Below, piece by piece: positions 11,956 through 22,581 of a stretch of DNA of 64,000 nt. The stretch comes from Scleromitrula shiraiana. Taxonomy: Eukaryota > Ascomycota > Leotiomycetes > Helotiales > Sclerotiniaceae. The stretch spans positions 3,656,501 to 3,720,500 of the forward strand of contig JABELC010000004.1 of NCBI GenBank assembly GCA_028455995.1, read 5' to 3'. A program made the position numbers and the translations under genes. The notes under the pieces are model-generated. The model was not told the origin of the DNA, ran no database searches, and saw only the letters and a list, made by a program, of their open reading frames with translations. How positions within the stretch are numbered: position 1 is the first letter of the stretch; every line of letters begins with the position of its first letter.

Positions 11956-12996
11956 ATGTCATATAAGCTTAATATCTGGTCATTGTTGACCTACATCTCC
12001 ATAAGTACTGCTCTTCCGAGAGCATTGAACATTTCAAATCCCGCTGCAGGTCCCATCCGTAGCGAAACTACATATTACAGTGATTACCGTGGAAAGTCGC
12101 CCCCATTTCCAGCCAACATTACCTCACCAATTCTACCTACCATTGATGGTCCTCCTGGTCCAGATGATATTCTCTTCCAGAACCTCCTCAGTGCAGAATG
12201 GGCAATATTCTCTTTTTACCAACAAGGGGTAGAAGCTTTCAATGTCAGCTCGTTTACATCCCTTGAGCTTCCCAATACGACCTACGATCGCATCCAAGAG
12301 ATACGCGATAATGAAGCAGGACACCTTAGAATATTTCAAGACTCTATTTCAAATACATCCACCAAACCAGGATCTTGCAGTTATGACTTCGGATGGAGTA
12401 ATGCCGAAGAGTTTCTTGGCCTGCAAGTTATCATCGAGATATCCAGTATGGTGTTTGCTGCAGGACTTGTTCAACAAGCAAATACCAACGTTACTAAAGG
12501 CGCGTTAATGGCAGTTGGAGAAACAGAAACCCGGCACGAAACTTGGGCATTAATAGAAGTCTTGGGAGCCGATCCATTTGCTGGACCTATCGACACAAGC
12601 TTTCCATACGCAAATCAAATTCTGGATAGAACAAATCTATTTATTGTACCAGGTTCTTGTCCGGAGGCCAACCCAATATATCCATACCCAAGACAAAATC
12701 TCCCACAAGTGTCTGTCATTGGAAATATCATTGCTGGAGGTAACATCACCGTTGTTTATGAGCAAGAAGACAATATCCCAACTTTCGAAGAAGGGAAGGA
12801 ATATTTTGCGGTATTCTTCCATGGCTTAGTTGTAGATTCTATCCCTTACGATGTGAGGACAAACAGTACCATCTTTCCAGCAGAATTGGAGCTGAAAGGT
12901 ATAACTTTGGTCGTCATTGCTGATGAGATTGGGGCACCTACAGAGGAGTCTGTAATCGCGGGGCCTGCATTTATCACCGAATTCTTAACGAATTAA
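11956..12996 (+). CDS. Secreted ferritin-like (Rds1-type) protein
   Basis: A single-exon gene of 346 residues. Residues 1-20 are hydrophobic and end at an Ala-Leu-Pro site, consistent with a signal peptide. The central region matches the ferritin-like fold of fungal stress-related Rds1 proteins: Glu81 in SAEW, Glu120 and His123 in NEAGH, Glu161 in VIIEIS, and Glu191 and His194 in ETRH. These six give the E...ExxH...E...ExxH pattern of a four-helix di-iron site, so metal binding looks possible. The C-terminal third is a beta-rich domain with several N-glycosylation sequons. Related fungal genes are reported to respond to nutrient or stress state; the biochemical role is not settled. It shares a divergent promoter with the M48-like gene. 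Confidence 0.82.
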   Translation: MSYKLNIWSLLTYISISTALPRALNISNPAAGPIRSETTYYSDYRGKSPPFPANITSPILPTIDGPPGPDDILFQNLLSAEWAIFSFYQQGVEAFNVSSFTSLELPNTTYDRIQEIRDNEAGHLRIFQDSISNTSTKPGSCSYDFGWSNAEEFLGLQVIIEISSMVFAAGLVQQANTNVTKGALMAVGETETRHETWALIEVLGADPFAGPIDTSFPYANQILDRTNLFIVPGSCPEANPIYPYPRQNLPQVSVIGNIIAGGNITVVYEQEDNIPTFEEGKEYFAVFFHGLVVDSIPYDVRTNSTIFPAELELKGITLVVIADEIGAPTEESVIAGPAFITEFLTN

Positions 12997-13323
12997 CAAA
13001 ACGCTCGGAATGTTTGGTGTTGTTCAAACAACAAGTTTGATTGTGAAGTTATGGATGGAATAGCGAGATATATTAAATACAGAAAATTGATTATCCAATA
13101 TCAAATAAGACAATGTTCATAACACTCTGAAAGTTTAATCGAAGAGTGGTCAAGAAGTAATGTACCCCATGCCATAATGCGGGGTAATGATTGTGAGTGC
13201 TTGCTTGAAACCATTGTGCACAAGTGATAAGTTCCAAGCTCTGTTTCGATTGAACAGAGTCGGGAACCTCAATTTGATCGAGTACTGGCCGCCATTGTCT
13301 ATCGAGAGAAGTACGTTACACTT
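12997..13323. other. Intergenic, convergent 3' regions
   Basis: About 330 bp between the ferritin-like stop codon and the predicted stop of the small minus-strand gene. A plus-strand open frame starting at 13187 is antisense to that gene and has no recognisable features. Confidence 0.4.
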
Positions 13324-13679
13324 TCATCGGCGTGCCTCAATATGCTCGACTTGTGGCATATCTTCCATATTGCCGGACCTGCTTAATTTGGGATCTCGCC
13401 ATCTGACGAGGGATTTAATAAACAAACGACATCTATGAAAGGAGAATTTTGATCCTTTCCAGGAACAACTTACACTGGTCTTCCTGCTTGATCGTATGTC
13501 AAGCCCTCAATTCCACTTGGTGTTTCTTTACGACCCAATGGAACTCCATTTTCACACCTTTCACTCTGTCGTTTTGGTAATGGCGCCGCGAATTTTTGTG
13601 GGGAAAATTGATCCCAATTGCCGGAATTTGGTGGAGGTGTAACCATCTCTGCTTTGAGGCGAGTGAGGCAACTTCCCAT
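13324..13679 (-). CDS. Small hypothetical protein with N-terminal MGSC
   Basis: A two-exon model (13679-13474 and 13432-13324) gives 104 residues. The intron has a consensus GTAAGT donor and a TTTCATAG acceptor but is only 41 bp. The protein is hydrophilic and Pro/Arg-rich. It begins MGSCLTR, which fits an N-myristoylation (Gly2) plus palmitoylation (Cys4) pattern. An in-frame ATG 39 bp upstream (13718) would hide that motif. The product was not recognised. The model rests on splice signals and an open frame alone, so it may be wrong. Confidence 0.35.
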
Positions 13680-14660
13680 TTGAATCGAACTGGAGAGAGC
13701 TTCTAGCCTTCGAGGCAAGAATCGTGTAGAATAGAATCCGTATCAACTCAATGTTGTAGGATAGAAAGTGATCACATTTCCAAACAGAACAATTAATATC
13801 TCAAGATGTGAAAATAAGAAAATAAGAAAGAGAGAGTGATACGTGAGCGAATTCGAATGTTCGAAAAGCCAACGAGCACGAGTCAAGCAAACTTTCTAGG
13901 AACAATCGTGGCGTGGAGAACCCCAGATTCTAGAGTAGTTTAAGACATATGAACCAATTACACACCTGGCTATGCTCAGTCCATTGTTTCGTTTCATACT
14001 AAAAATAAGTTAGATTTTGTTTTTCTAAAAGAATCTGGGGTTTAGTACTTATACAGAGACAGCAAACTGAATCTTGAGTCGTTGGTTGGACTCACGAGTA
14101 CAACGAAGCACCAACATACGATTCAACTGACTCACATTACAACTCTACCAAGAGAATGAATCAAAATTAAATCATAATAATGATCGTATCCCTCACATCA
14201 AGTTTCACTTCCCAAAAAAACAAAATTAAAATTTTGCTGGTAAGATTCTATATAAAGAAGCCGGTGGCGTGTTGTAGGATTCTAAGTTAGAATTTTGGCG
14301 GAATGGCCGTTATCCGAATGGAGATGCAAAAGCCTGTAAATCAAGGTCATCATACCTATAATTGGGTGTTAATTTTCAGGCATCCTAGAAAAACGATTTG
14401 GCGCGCGGCTTTGTAGGATTTTGTTATTTCCGATCAGGATTCCTGTTACTACACAGTTGTAGGATTAACCGTATGATGGCGTCGATTATGTTTTCAGCTA
14501 TGTGGAATATATATACTCATGGCAAGGTGTCCGAAGAAACATGATCGGGTTTTCACTGCTTTTTTTCCAACTCTAATACTACTATTTTACTTGGAAAGTC
14601 TAAGTAGAATTTGCATATTGTGAATTTTCAGACAAGTGTTCGACCCAAATTTCATCCATC
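13680..14660. other. Divergent intergenic region with recurring TTGTAGGATT
   Basis: About 980 bp between two small divergently oriented genes. The 10-mer TTGTAGGATT occurs exactly at 14272-14281, 14411-14420 and 14457-14466, with a near copy (TTGTAGGATA) at 13754-13763. No coding signal was found. Confidence 0.5.
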
Positions 14661-15100
14661 ATGATACCAGTATCCCAAAGATATTATTCATCAATCTACA
14701 GTTGTAGCAATTCTGGTCCCAGTTCTCCACGATCAATTGCATCGGCCTCCTCTACAGCATCCTCAAAGCTCCAATGCGATGATAGGCCAGCTGCATATGG
14801 AATTACATTTTATATATACGACAAACCATTACCTCCACTGCCCAAAGAGGCTCAAAAACATGCCCAGAAACCATTACCTCCACTGTATGTCTCTCCAATG
14901 CAACCTAAATAAAATATCAATACTAATTGACATCTTTTCATAGACCCGTAAACTTCCGCTCTTCTCGCAGATCAGCGCGACCCATACCAGTCAAGCATTC
15001 ATCTAAGATATACTTCGACGAGAAAGAAGTTTATATACCATACAGCGATGAGAAGGAAGTGTTTCTACCATATTTCGATGAGAAACAAAATCTTATATAG
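14661..15100 (+). CDS. Small proline-rich protein with DEKE repeats
   Basis: Two exons, 14661-14884 and 14944-15100, give 126 residues. The intron has a GTATGT donor, a CTAAT branch site and a CATAG acceptor, and frames join cleanly. The N-terminal half is Ser-rich. The middle carries two KPLPPLP motifs of the class recognised by SH3 domains. The C-terminus holds three short tandem units with the core (Y/F)xDEK(E/Q)xxxxPY. There is no signal peptide or membrane segment. The function is not recognised; the motif content suggests a small adaptor or signalling peptide, which is inference. Confidence 0.55.
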
Positions 15101-15554
15101 GTGGAAATCAGACCATCTATATGTGGGGTTATTTTCGGGTCTTCTGACTTGAGGAAGTTGTATATAACGGACGAAAATCATTTCTTGTATATCATTTGGT
15201 GTTTGGATGTGGGATTGTTGTTGTTACAAGAAATATACCCTTCTTTGAATTTGGGTGGATAAATGACGCCTATGCTTTTTTTGGGACGCGCTTGATGCGG
15301 AGGGGGGCTTTTTACATTCGTTTCTGTAAAGTACCCTTCTTGTATGTATAAATATCAATCTTCACTACGAGTGTTGTAGTTACCTAAGTCTATCAAGTTG
15401 ACAGGATGTTTGAACTTGGTGCAATTATTTATTTTGTGAACACGATCTTGTCTTTTTAAGGCATTGCCGAGCTGTTGGAGATGAAATTTATTCAAAACAT
15501 GTTCAGATGTTTACCTTTTGATCAGACACTAAAAGACAGATTAGATCGTATACA
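15101..15554. other. Intergenic, convergent 3' regions
   Basis: About 455 bp between two converging stop codons. AT-rich, no gene seen. Confidence 0.5.
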
Positions 15555-17345
15555 CTACGTCGCTGTTCCTATCATAGTTATATCCAACCCACCCTCAATA
15601 GCATTGCCATCATCTTTAAGATTTCTCAACTTTTCCTGCGATCTCCACTCTCTCTCCACCTCACCCACAAACCGAACCTCCCCCCTCATCTTCCGAATCG
15701 CCACAGGTAAACCAATCTTCGGATTGTCCGGCAATCCCGATACCCTCGACTCCGTCGACCGTCTCGAGTCCAGCACGCTCGCTCGTAAAAGTCTGGGAGA
15801 TTGGGTTACCCGATCTGCGGCTAGTAGCCATTCGGCTGTACTACGAATAGGTTGTTCGGGTACGGGGAAGTCCATTTTAAAACCTTTGGTTGTTGATATA
15901 GGTGTTGTAGAGTGTTTTGAGTGGAATGTGCTGGGGATGTCGTCGGTCCAGATGGTTGATTGACTTTCTCTGATGTTGTTTGAAGGTTTGGAATTACTGC
16001 TATCAGGCATATTGTCAGTCTGAGGAATCGAGCCTGAATGTGGTGTTTGAAATTCAAGTGACTTGGATCTTCCATTTGATAATGAGTTTGATGGGAAAGG
16101 TGCAACGGTTCGAACTGTGGAGCGCATTGGGCTGGGTATCTCGGATCCAACTTCCCGGGTATGATGTAGACTTTGGAGGGGCGATTTCAGCTGACCACCT
16201 AGCGGTGCGTCTGAGTTTACGTGAGTTGGGAGATTGATCGGACCGAATGGAGAAACATCGTCTTGCAATTTGAACCAAGATCTCAAAGTCGGTACTTTGG
16301 CGGGGTGCGCGGGGTTCCATGATAGAGAAGTCTCTTTCGTATCTAGTTCTTGAGAGGATACAACAATGTTTCGAGAATGTGTTTTGAGAGAGGAACCCGA
16401 TTTTTCATGATTTGGTATATCCATTTCTTTCAAGTGTATTCTATCACTGATACTCCCTGACTGTGGAGAATTTGGCGGAGTAAATTGCTGTAATCTATGT
16501 TTCGACTGTGATTTAGTCCTCTCCACCTTCTTACGATGTCTCATTATCAAAAAGAAAATCAATGTCGTAAGAAGTGTAGAAGCAACAACACTCCCTACAA
16601 TTGCTAAAGAAGCTTGAGTGACAGTGATCGTTGCAACATGCGATTCTCTCACTCGCTCATTGGCTGCCTGATCACGTTAATTTCACGAATTTTATCACAT
16701 TGGGAGGATCTCACAGTGACATTGTTACCAGACTGGGAAGTTTCTCCCGCTGCTCCTTGCTAGAATTCGTCAGAACTATAATCATAATTTCCAGGTTTTC
16801 ACATTTGTCGGCAAATTCATTATCCCATCCCCGTTCAAGGGTTTTGCTTTGCAAAAAGTTCGATAATCCTAGATTGATTGACCTACCTGGATTACAGAAG
16901 CACTAAACTGAGCAGATGACACAGCATCATTCGCTCTCAAAACTGCTGAGTTTGCAGAAGCCTGAATACTCGAGACTGCAGAACTAGCTGACGATACCAC
17001 ACTAGATGAACTTCTCGACATTGCATAGATTGACTGACTAGCACTGCTTTGCGCCTGCCTTATTAGATTTGATGCAGATTGGTTTGCTTGCCGTATGGAT
17101 TGAGACGCTTGCTGATTGGCTTCTTGTATAGATTGCGAGGCCTGCTGGAACGCTTGTTGAGATGCTCGGGAGGCACTTTGCTCGGCTTGGAGACACTCCG
17201 GCGTTATAGCTTGTGAATTGGGAAGAGCATCACGGCGGAGGCACGGTAGAGATGTTATGAGTGATATTTGTCGTTCAACTAGTGTTGGCAAGGAGTCAAA
17301 TTGGGTTGGTGTTGAAGTACCAGATCCGGTCTGATGTTTTTCCAT
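15555..17345 (-). CDS. Ser/Gln/Ala-rich single-pass membrane protein
   Basis: Two exons, 17345-16887 and 16667-15555, give 523 residues with a 219-bp intron that begins GTAGGT and ends ATCAG; both sides are phase 0. Residues about 60-150 are a low-complexity Ser/Gln/Ala region with repeats such as QASQSI and QANQSA. One strong membrane segment follows (SLAIVGSVVASTLLTTLIFF), then a basic stop-transfer MRHRKK, then a long Ser/Pro-rich cytoplasmic tail of about 330 residues. The architecture resembles fungal wall-stress or Mid2-like sensors, but there is no visible N-terminal signal peptide. An upstream first exon may be missing, or the protein inserts by its single segment. The name is descriptive only. 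Confidence 0.62.
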
Positions 17346-18087
17346 TACAAGGTATGATAATTAAACTACTAGAAATCTGCAGATTGATCAATGCGCTCCT
17401 ATCGATAGAAGAAAGTAGATATGGGACGAAAAGAAATGAAGTTGCGTATGACTTCAAGGACCAAGAATAAGTCTGCCAGATAAGAATAAAAATTACCAAG
17501 CGGCATAAACGGCGTCAAGATGATGAAGGAGTAAGACTAGAGACGATTCTACGTAATATGAAATACAATGACCATTAACATATGTTTGAAGAATTATCAA
17601 CAACCATGCATGTCGACTAGATGAAGCAATTTTTGAAGAATAACGACGATCATACGAATGAGTTAATTCATTTATTAAGATTTATATAGCAAATCAAACC
17701 TCATACATATTTTCAACAACTTCATTTTGAAAGCCAGTTTAGAACATAAATATTGAAATACCTCTACTGCTAATCCATTTTTGATATCTATATAAAATTC
17801 AGATATTTAAATTTAACGTATATACTCTGTAGTATGTGAATTGAAATAGGACAATCAAAACTTCAAATGTATGATGATCCAGATAAGATTATGCGATATC
17901 TTTCTAGGAATATTTGCAGGCCGTTAGATTTTCGAACCTTTACACGTTTCATGAATTCGCCAAGCAGGAGCAAAATTAATGCGATGAACTCATCAAGGCA
18001 TCTATTGAAGTATTTTCCCATTGGCTATTGAGCTAGGAGAAGGAACTTTGAATTGAAGAGGAGAATATGCTAATTTACAACTCGAAC
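17346..18087. other. Intergenic region
   Basis: About 740 bp between two minus-strand genes. AT-rich with no supported frame. It may hold an undetected first exon for the Ser/Gln-rich membrane protein; the open frame upstream of 17345 has no ATG that gives a signal peptide. Confidence 0.45.
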
Positions 18088-18654
18088 CTACCACAGAATC
18101 GGAACCGGCTCAGAAACCTCCCCAACATCAACATCAACATGATCCCACTCCTCTTCCAAACCCCTCAGTTTCCCTAGAAATTCCTTCCACCCCTCATTCG
18201 CCGTCTTCGAATCAAACTCAATCGTAATGTTCTCACTCCTCCCATCATTCACCCTCCCACCCATCGCATCCGGCGAATCAATACCGCATTTTTTAATCTC
18301 AAATGTAGTGCCGAATGCAGCTTCAATCTGGTTAATAGCTCTAGTGACTGATTCCAGTGATTTGAATGCCTATATTTCGATGAATCAGTACAATTTACAA
18401 GGAATTTGGATCTTCATAGGATGGGTTAAACGCACGAAAACACGAGGTTGACAATCCCCGCGCGCTTCTTCGTCTTTTAGAACGGTTACTCGAAGGTGCC
18501 AGATGAGTGGTTTGGGGATATATTGATTGTTTTGTTCCCAGAGGTGGTGGTTACTTTTGTTTGGGAATGCTACTTTCTGTCCACTTCCATCTAGCGATTT
18601 GGATTCTTCATGCATGATACCGGAGTATCCTCGTAATGATTGAGGTCTCGACAT
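18088..18654 (-). CDS. Hypothetical 166-residue protein
   Basis: Two exons, 18654-18436 and 18369-18088, give 166 residues. The intron is 66 bp (GTGCGT donor, ATATAG acceptor) and frames join at phase 0. The first half contains HLRVTVLKDEEARGDCQPRV, which reads like a beta-strand core, and the second half has a helix (SLESVTRAINQIEAAFG) followed by an acidic, Asp/Val-rich C-terminus. No signal peptide, membrane segment or known motif was recognised. The coherent two-exon structure and non-repetitive composition argue that it is a real gene. Confidence 0.6.
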
Positions 18655-19826
18655 GATGATTTGAATGATTTTATGTTCCGAATGTACTTTCGATCGTATG
18701 TAATCTTAGGAATGTTCAATGATTCTTGATAATTATGAAGTATGAATTCCCTCCAACATTGACGGCTTCGAACATTTATATACACAAATCAATATCTTTA
18801 ACATGTGATGAATATACCATAAATAACCAGATAAACAACCGAATGTGAGATCAAGATCTCTTGCATAACGATCAAAAATCGTTACATTGAACTCTCACCT
18901 GATATTGCAAGAAATCACGCCAGTTTTGCAGGTACTGAATTATATGATCATGAGAACAAGAATACCCCGCGGAATGCCGTTTTCAGCACCAGCGACTTGC
19001 AGATCTAATATACAGGCTATATATAAAGAATGAAGTATTTGTCAACAATCTCCGATATTCTATTTACGTGGTGGTAATGGGATTCGGAAGACCCTGGATT
19101 ATTTCAGTCGGCGAACATGAGAGTAACGTGGACCTCGGGATGGAATCCGGGGCAATCAGAGGACAGGCTTTGTTTGCTACATCTTTTGATGAGTTTAACA
19201 CACCACCATCATCTTCCGGCAGGTTCCTACGAGTTCCAATTGGTGATAGAATCTCGAGTTGAACAGTCAAAGTTTTGATTGATCAATTGATTCCATCTCG
19301 AGCATCTAAACTTTCTGGATGTTTATTTTCGCATCAAATTACCAACGTTTTCAGATTGATCATTTGAATTAATGGATAATCAAAGGACCCCGAGTATCGC
19401 CATTATCTAGCCAAAAAGACCTCTAAATTCTAACAATCTCACTATCAATTTCATTCTTCTACAACTATATAAGAAAATAAGTTAAAAGTCGATCTAATAA
19501 TCAATCAATTTATTAAAACTACCTAGTCTAGCTAATTGGGGGTAAGGGATTATCAAAATGATCTTGAAAGGATATTTCACACCGAAAAACAAACAGGCAA
19601 ACCGGACATAGGAAATAATCTCAAACACCTTTACCCTGACATTATCCCATCCAATCCAACCAATCCATCCCCAACCCAATAAAATTCCCATCATTTCCTA
19701 TCCCAAAACCGAAGAAAATCCATACCATCCACCCCATTACGAAGAAATTCAAGTTCAAGCAACAACACAACTGAAAAGAAAAGCGTAACTAACCTACCTT
19801 ACCCACCTCTCCCCTCTCCCCTCCCC
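18655..19826. other. Intergenic region
   Basis: About 1.17 kb between the lipoxygenase stop and the start of the 166-residue protein gene. It contains open frames on both strands at 19064-19270 that overlap each other; neither has start context, splice partners or a recognised family. The rest is AT-rich. Confidence 0.45.
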
Positions 19827-22098
19827 CTAAATCAAAACCGAAACCGCCAACCGACTCGGATCCATAACCTCATAGGGAACAATCCCACGATCCATCATCT
19901 CCGAATTCCTCCTAAAGGCCCTCCCTGCCGCCTCCAAATCCTTCAACAACTTCTCCGCCGCCCGCACAACCCCCGCATCATCCCTCTGTCTCGTGCTCAG
20001 CAAGAACCCCGAGAAAATTACCTCTTTACCCAGCACACTTCTAGCCGAGCGCAAGAGTTCCTTCGCGTACGCAACGAGTGTTTGGTCCTCGGCGACCCGG
20101 TACGAGAGCAGGTAGGGGAGCTGACTAGATTGGATCCAGACGCCGGGGTCGTTAACGGGGAGTGCATTAACGACGTCGGACTCGGTGAAGCGGTTTAACC
20201 CCGCGAGGGAAGACGGAAGAGGAGTGCACAAAGATGCTGGCTTGTTGGGTATGAACGACATGTAGTAATTCTGTAGGTAGTTGATCGTGTTGTGCTGCGG
20301 ACTCGCGATGTGGATGCACATTGTTATTGCGTTGGCGAGATCGTCCATGCTGCGGATGGTGGGGAAGGTGGGCATTTGGCCACCTGTTTGCGATTGCATT
20401 TCTGCGCACCAGGTTGCCACGGCGGGGTCGTTGGATACGTCGGCGTCGTTGTTGTAGGCGGTTTTCAGCATGGATGTTACGAATTCGAGGAGGATCGGCC
20501 ACATGATTATCATGTTTTTCCCGTAGGCGTAGTTGTGGAAACGGGTGTCGGTTCTGGAGGTTAGTGCTTCGAGTGGGAAACCGCGTTTTCGGAGGGAGTT
20601 GGGGATGTAATTCTCGGTCCAGTTGAAGTTTTTGTAGGAGGAGAGAAGATATTCATAGGTTTGATCTTCGGTGAATCCATTGATACGATTGACGACAAGA
20701 GGGACGAGAGTTTGTCGAGCAGCTGCGTTGAGTGAAAGAGTTTTCAACCTGAGTAATCAAGTTAGTAAAATAAATTGAATAAATAGAACCAAGAAGACAT
20801 ACCAATGCGGTTCGAGAATCTTGTAAACAATATGATCAGCCGGGAAAGACCGGAAAGCAGCAACAATAGTCGCCTCCTCCACAAAATGACAATCATTAAG
20901 ATGAAGCGTCAACTCATGACGCGTCCAATCCGAGGCCAAACTACACATCTTCGCATATCTCCACGGCCAATCCGTCGCCTCCGACTCGGTCGAATCAGTA
21001 ACGCTAATGCGTCGGTTAAATATCACTACTGAACTCTCCATGCTAACTCGATAATCGAGAACGATGGCAATAGGATGCAGTTTCCCATCCGTATTCAAAT
21101 GGAGAAGCGTCACAGTCGCACAACCAAATCTCTTCCCATTGTTAGATCGAAGCGTGGCATCAGGTGGTGCACCTGCGTATTCTCGGAAGAAACTATTATC
21201 CTGAATGTAGAAAGATGAAGCATCGGTAAAACTAATCAGAGAATGCATCTCTTTATTTCCCTGAGATCGAGCCGCCTCTTTGAATCGACCGATCCAGAGT
21301 TCGCCGGCTAGAGTAATGGATGCGGGATTGGGACCGGTGAAATACTGTTGCGCGAATACAGAGTCGCAGTACCAATCTTTGCGGTATCCAATGCTATCTT
21401 CGGAGCCGATGTTGTGTTTTTCTTGGTGCAGAATCTCCATTCTACGTTCGATATCGTCCATGGTATAGCCGATGGGATTACCGTACAGAAATTGCAGGGC
21501 CCATGGAGGGACATAACTTTGAGGGATCAAAGAAACGGTCACATCGATGAGCCGTCTAAAGTTGAAGATCTCTAGTTGGCTGACCGCTTGTTCGGGAGGA
21601 ACAGATGCCAAGTGAGGGGGATATGGCGGCATGGTTTGGTCCGGAAGTTGCCATTGGTAGATAGCGCGTTGGACTTCGAATGCCCGAGCCTTGAAGACAC
21701 CTCTCTTTGCTTCAAATCCTTTCTCCACGAAGTCTTTGTGGATCCTAGATGGAGGTTAGATATGTTTTCTTACACCATACTTAGATGTAGACGTACTTAT
21801 CCTCAATAGCACTAAGTAACAACCCCGAAGCTTTATTGAACGCAGAGGTTGAGACTATAATCGTATCCTGAGTAGACCCCTTACTAATAGTAGACGTAGC
21901 TAACGCATCCGGACTAATCTTCTTAGGTCTCCCCAAAATTCTCCTAAACAAATTAGGCTTTTTTTCTTGAGGAAATGACTTTGTAGGAGTCGTGCCAACA
22001 GGACCATTCATGACAGGGCCATTTGTCATTGGAGCCGTGGTGGTAGGACCATTGCGGTAATCCACATCTCCATTGGTAAGCTGCTGTGACTGTGACAT
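19827..22098 (-). CDS. Lipoxygenase
   Basis: Inserts O2 into polyunsaturated fatty acids to give hydroperoxides. Exons 22098-21797, 21744-20803 and 20748-19827 give 721 residues with matching phases. The metal ligands of the family are all visible: His382 and His387 in HLNDCH, His567 and Asn571 in PQHNTIN, and the C-terminal Ile721. Flanking blocks also match: WRYAKMCSLASDWTRHEL, YKILEPHW, YAYGKNMIIMWPILLEF and SFIPNKP. There is no signal peptide, unlike the secreted manganese lipoxygenases, so the enzyme is probably intracellular. The C-terminal residue is Ile, where the secreted manganese enzymes usually have Val, which slightly favours iron. An upstream in-frame ATG at 22143 would add 15 residues. 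The N-terminal 100 residues are disordered and basic. Confidence 0.9.
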
Positions 22099-22581
22099 GT
22101 TTGGTTTTGCACGATGAAAGTATAAGGATGAGAGTCCAAGCATAGGGGGAACATTTATGAAGGTTGGAGAGGTCTTGGGTTGTCAATATTTATCTCGAAG
22201 TGGAATGGAAATGAAAATGTGGAGTGGAATGAGGAACGAAATAGGCAATTGAGCGGAATGCACGCGCAATATTGAACTTCTATTGAATCGAGATCAATAA
22301 TTCAAAATCAAAACTTTTTGATTGGTTTTCAGATAATTCTTTGGAATGCAGTATCATGTACACAACTGTATCCATACTCATTGCACAGTTGCTGTTGAAT
22401 GTTTGACCAAAACTTTAGGATTGATTATATAAAAATATCATTTATTGTTGTTTATTGGATAAATCGCTGATACCATCCTCGGGTTCTACCGTCTCGCTCA
22501 TAAATGCTTTATTCCTTAACAACTCCCCATGGAAACCATTGGCATTGTGATAAAAATCCACAATATATTCCTGCCATAGAC
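22099..22581. other. Intergenic region
   Basis: About 480 bp between the lipoxygenase start and the Doa10 stop, both on the minus strand. It should contain the lipoxygenase promoter and the Doa10 3' UTR. No further feature seen. Confidence 0.5.

Noticed and set aside
19064..19270. Overlapping open frames on both strands
   Set aside because: Short, no splice or family support; could be a gene relic but I cannot show it.
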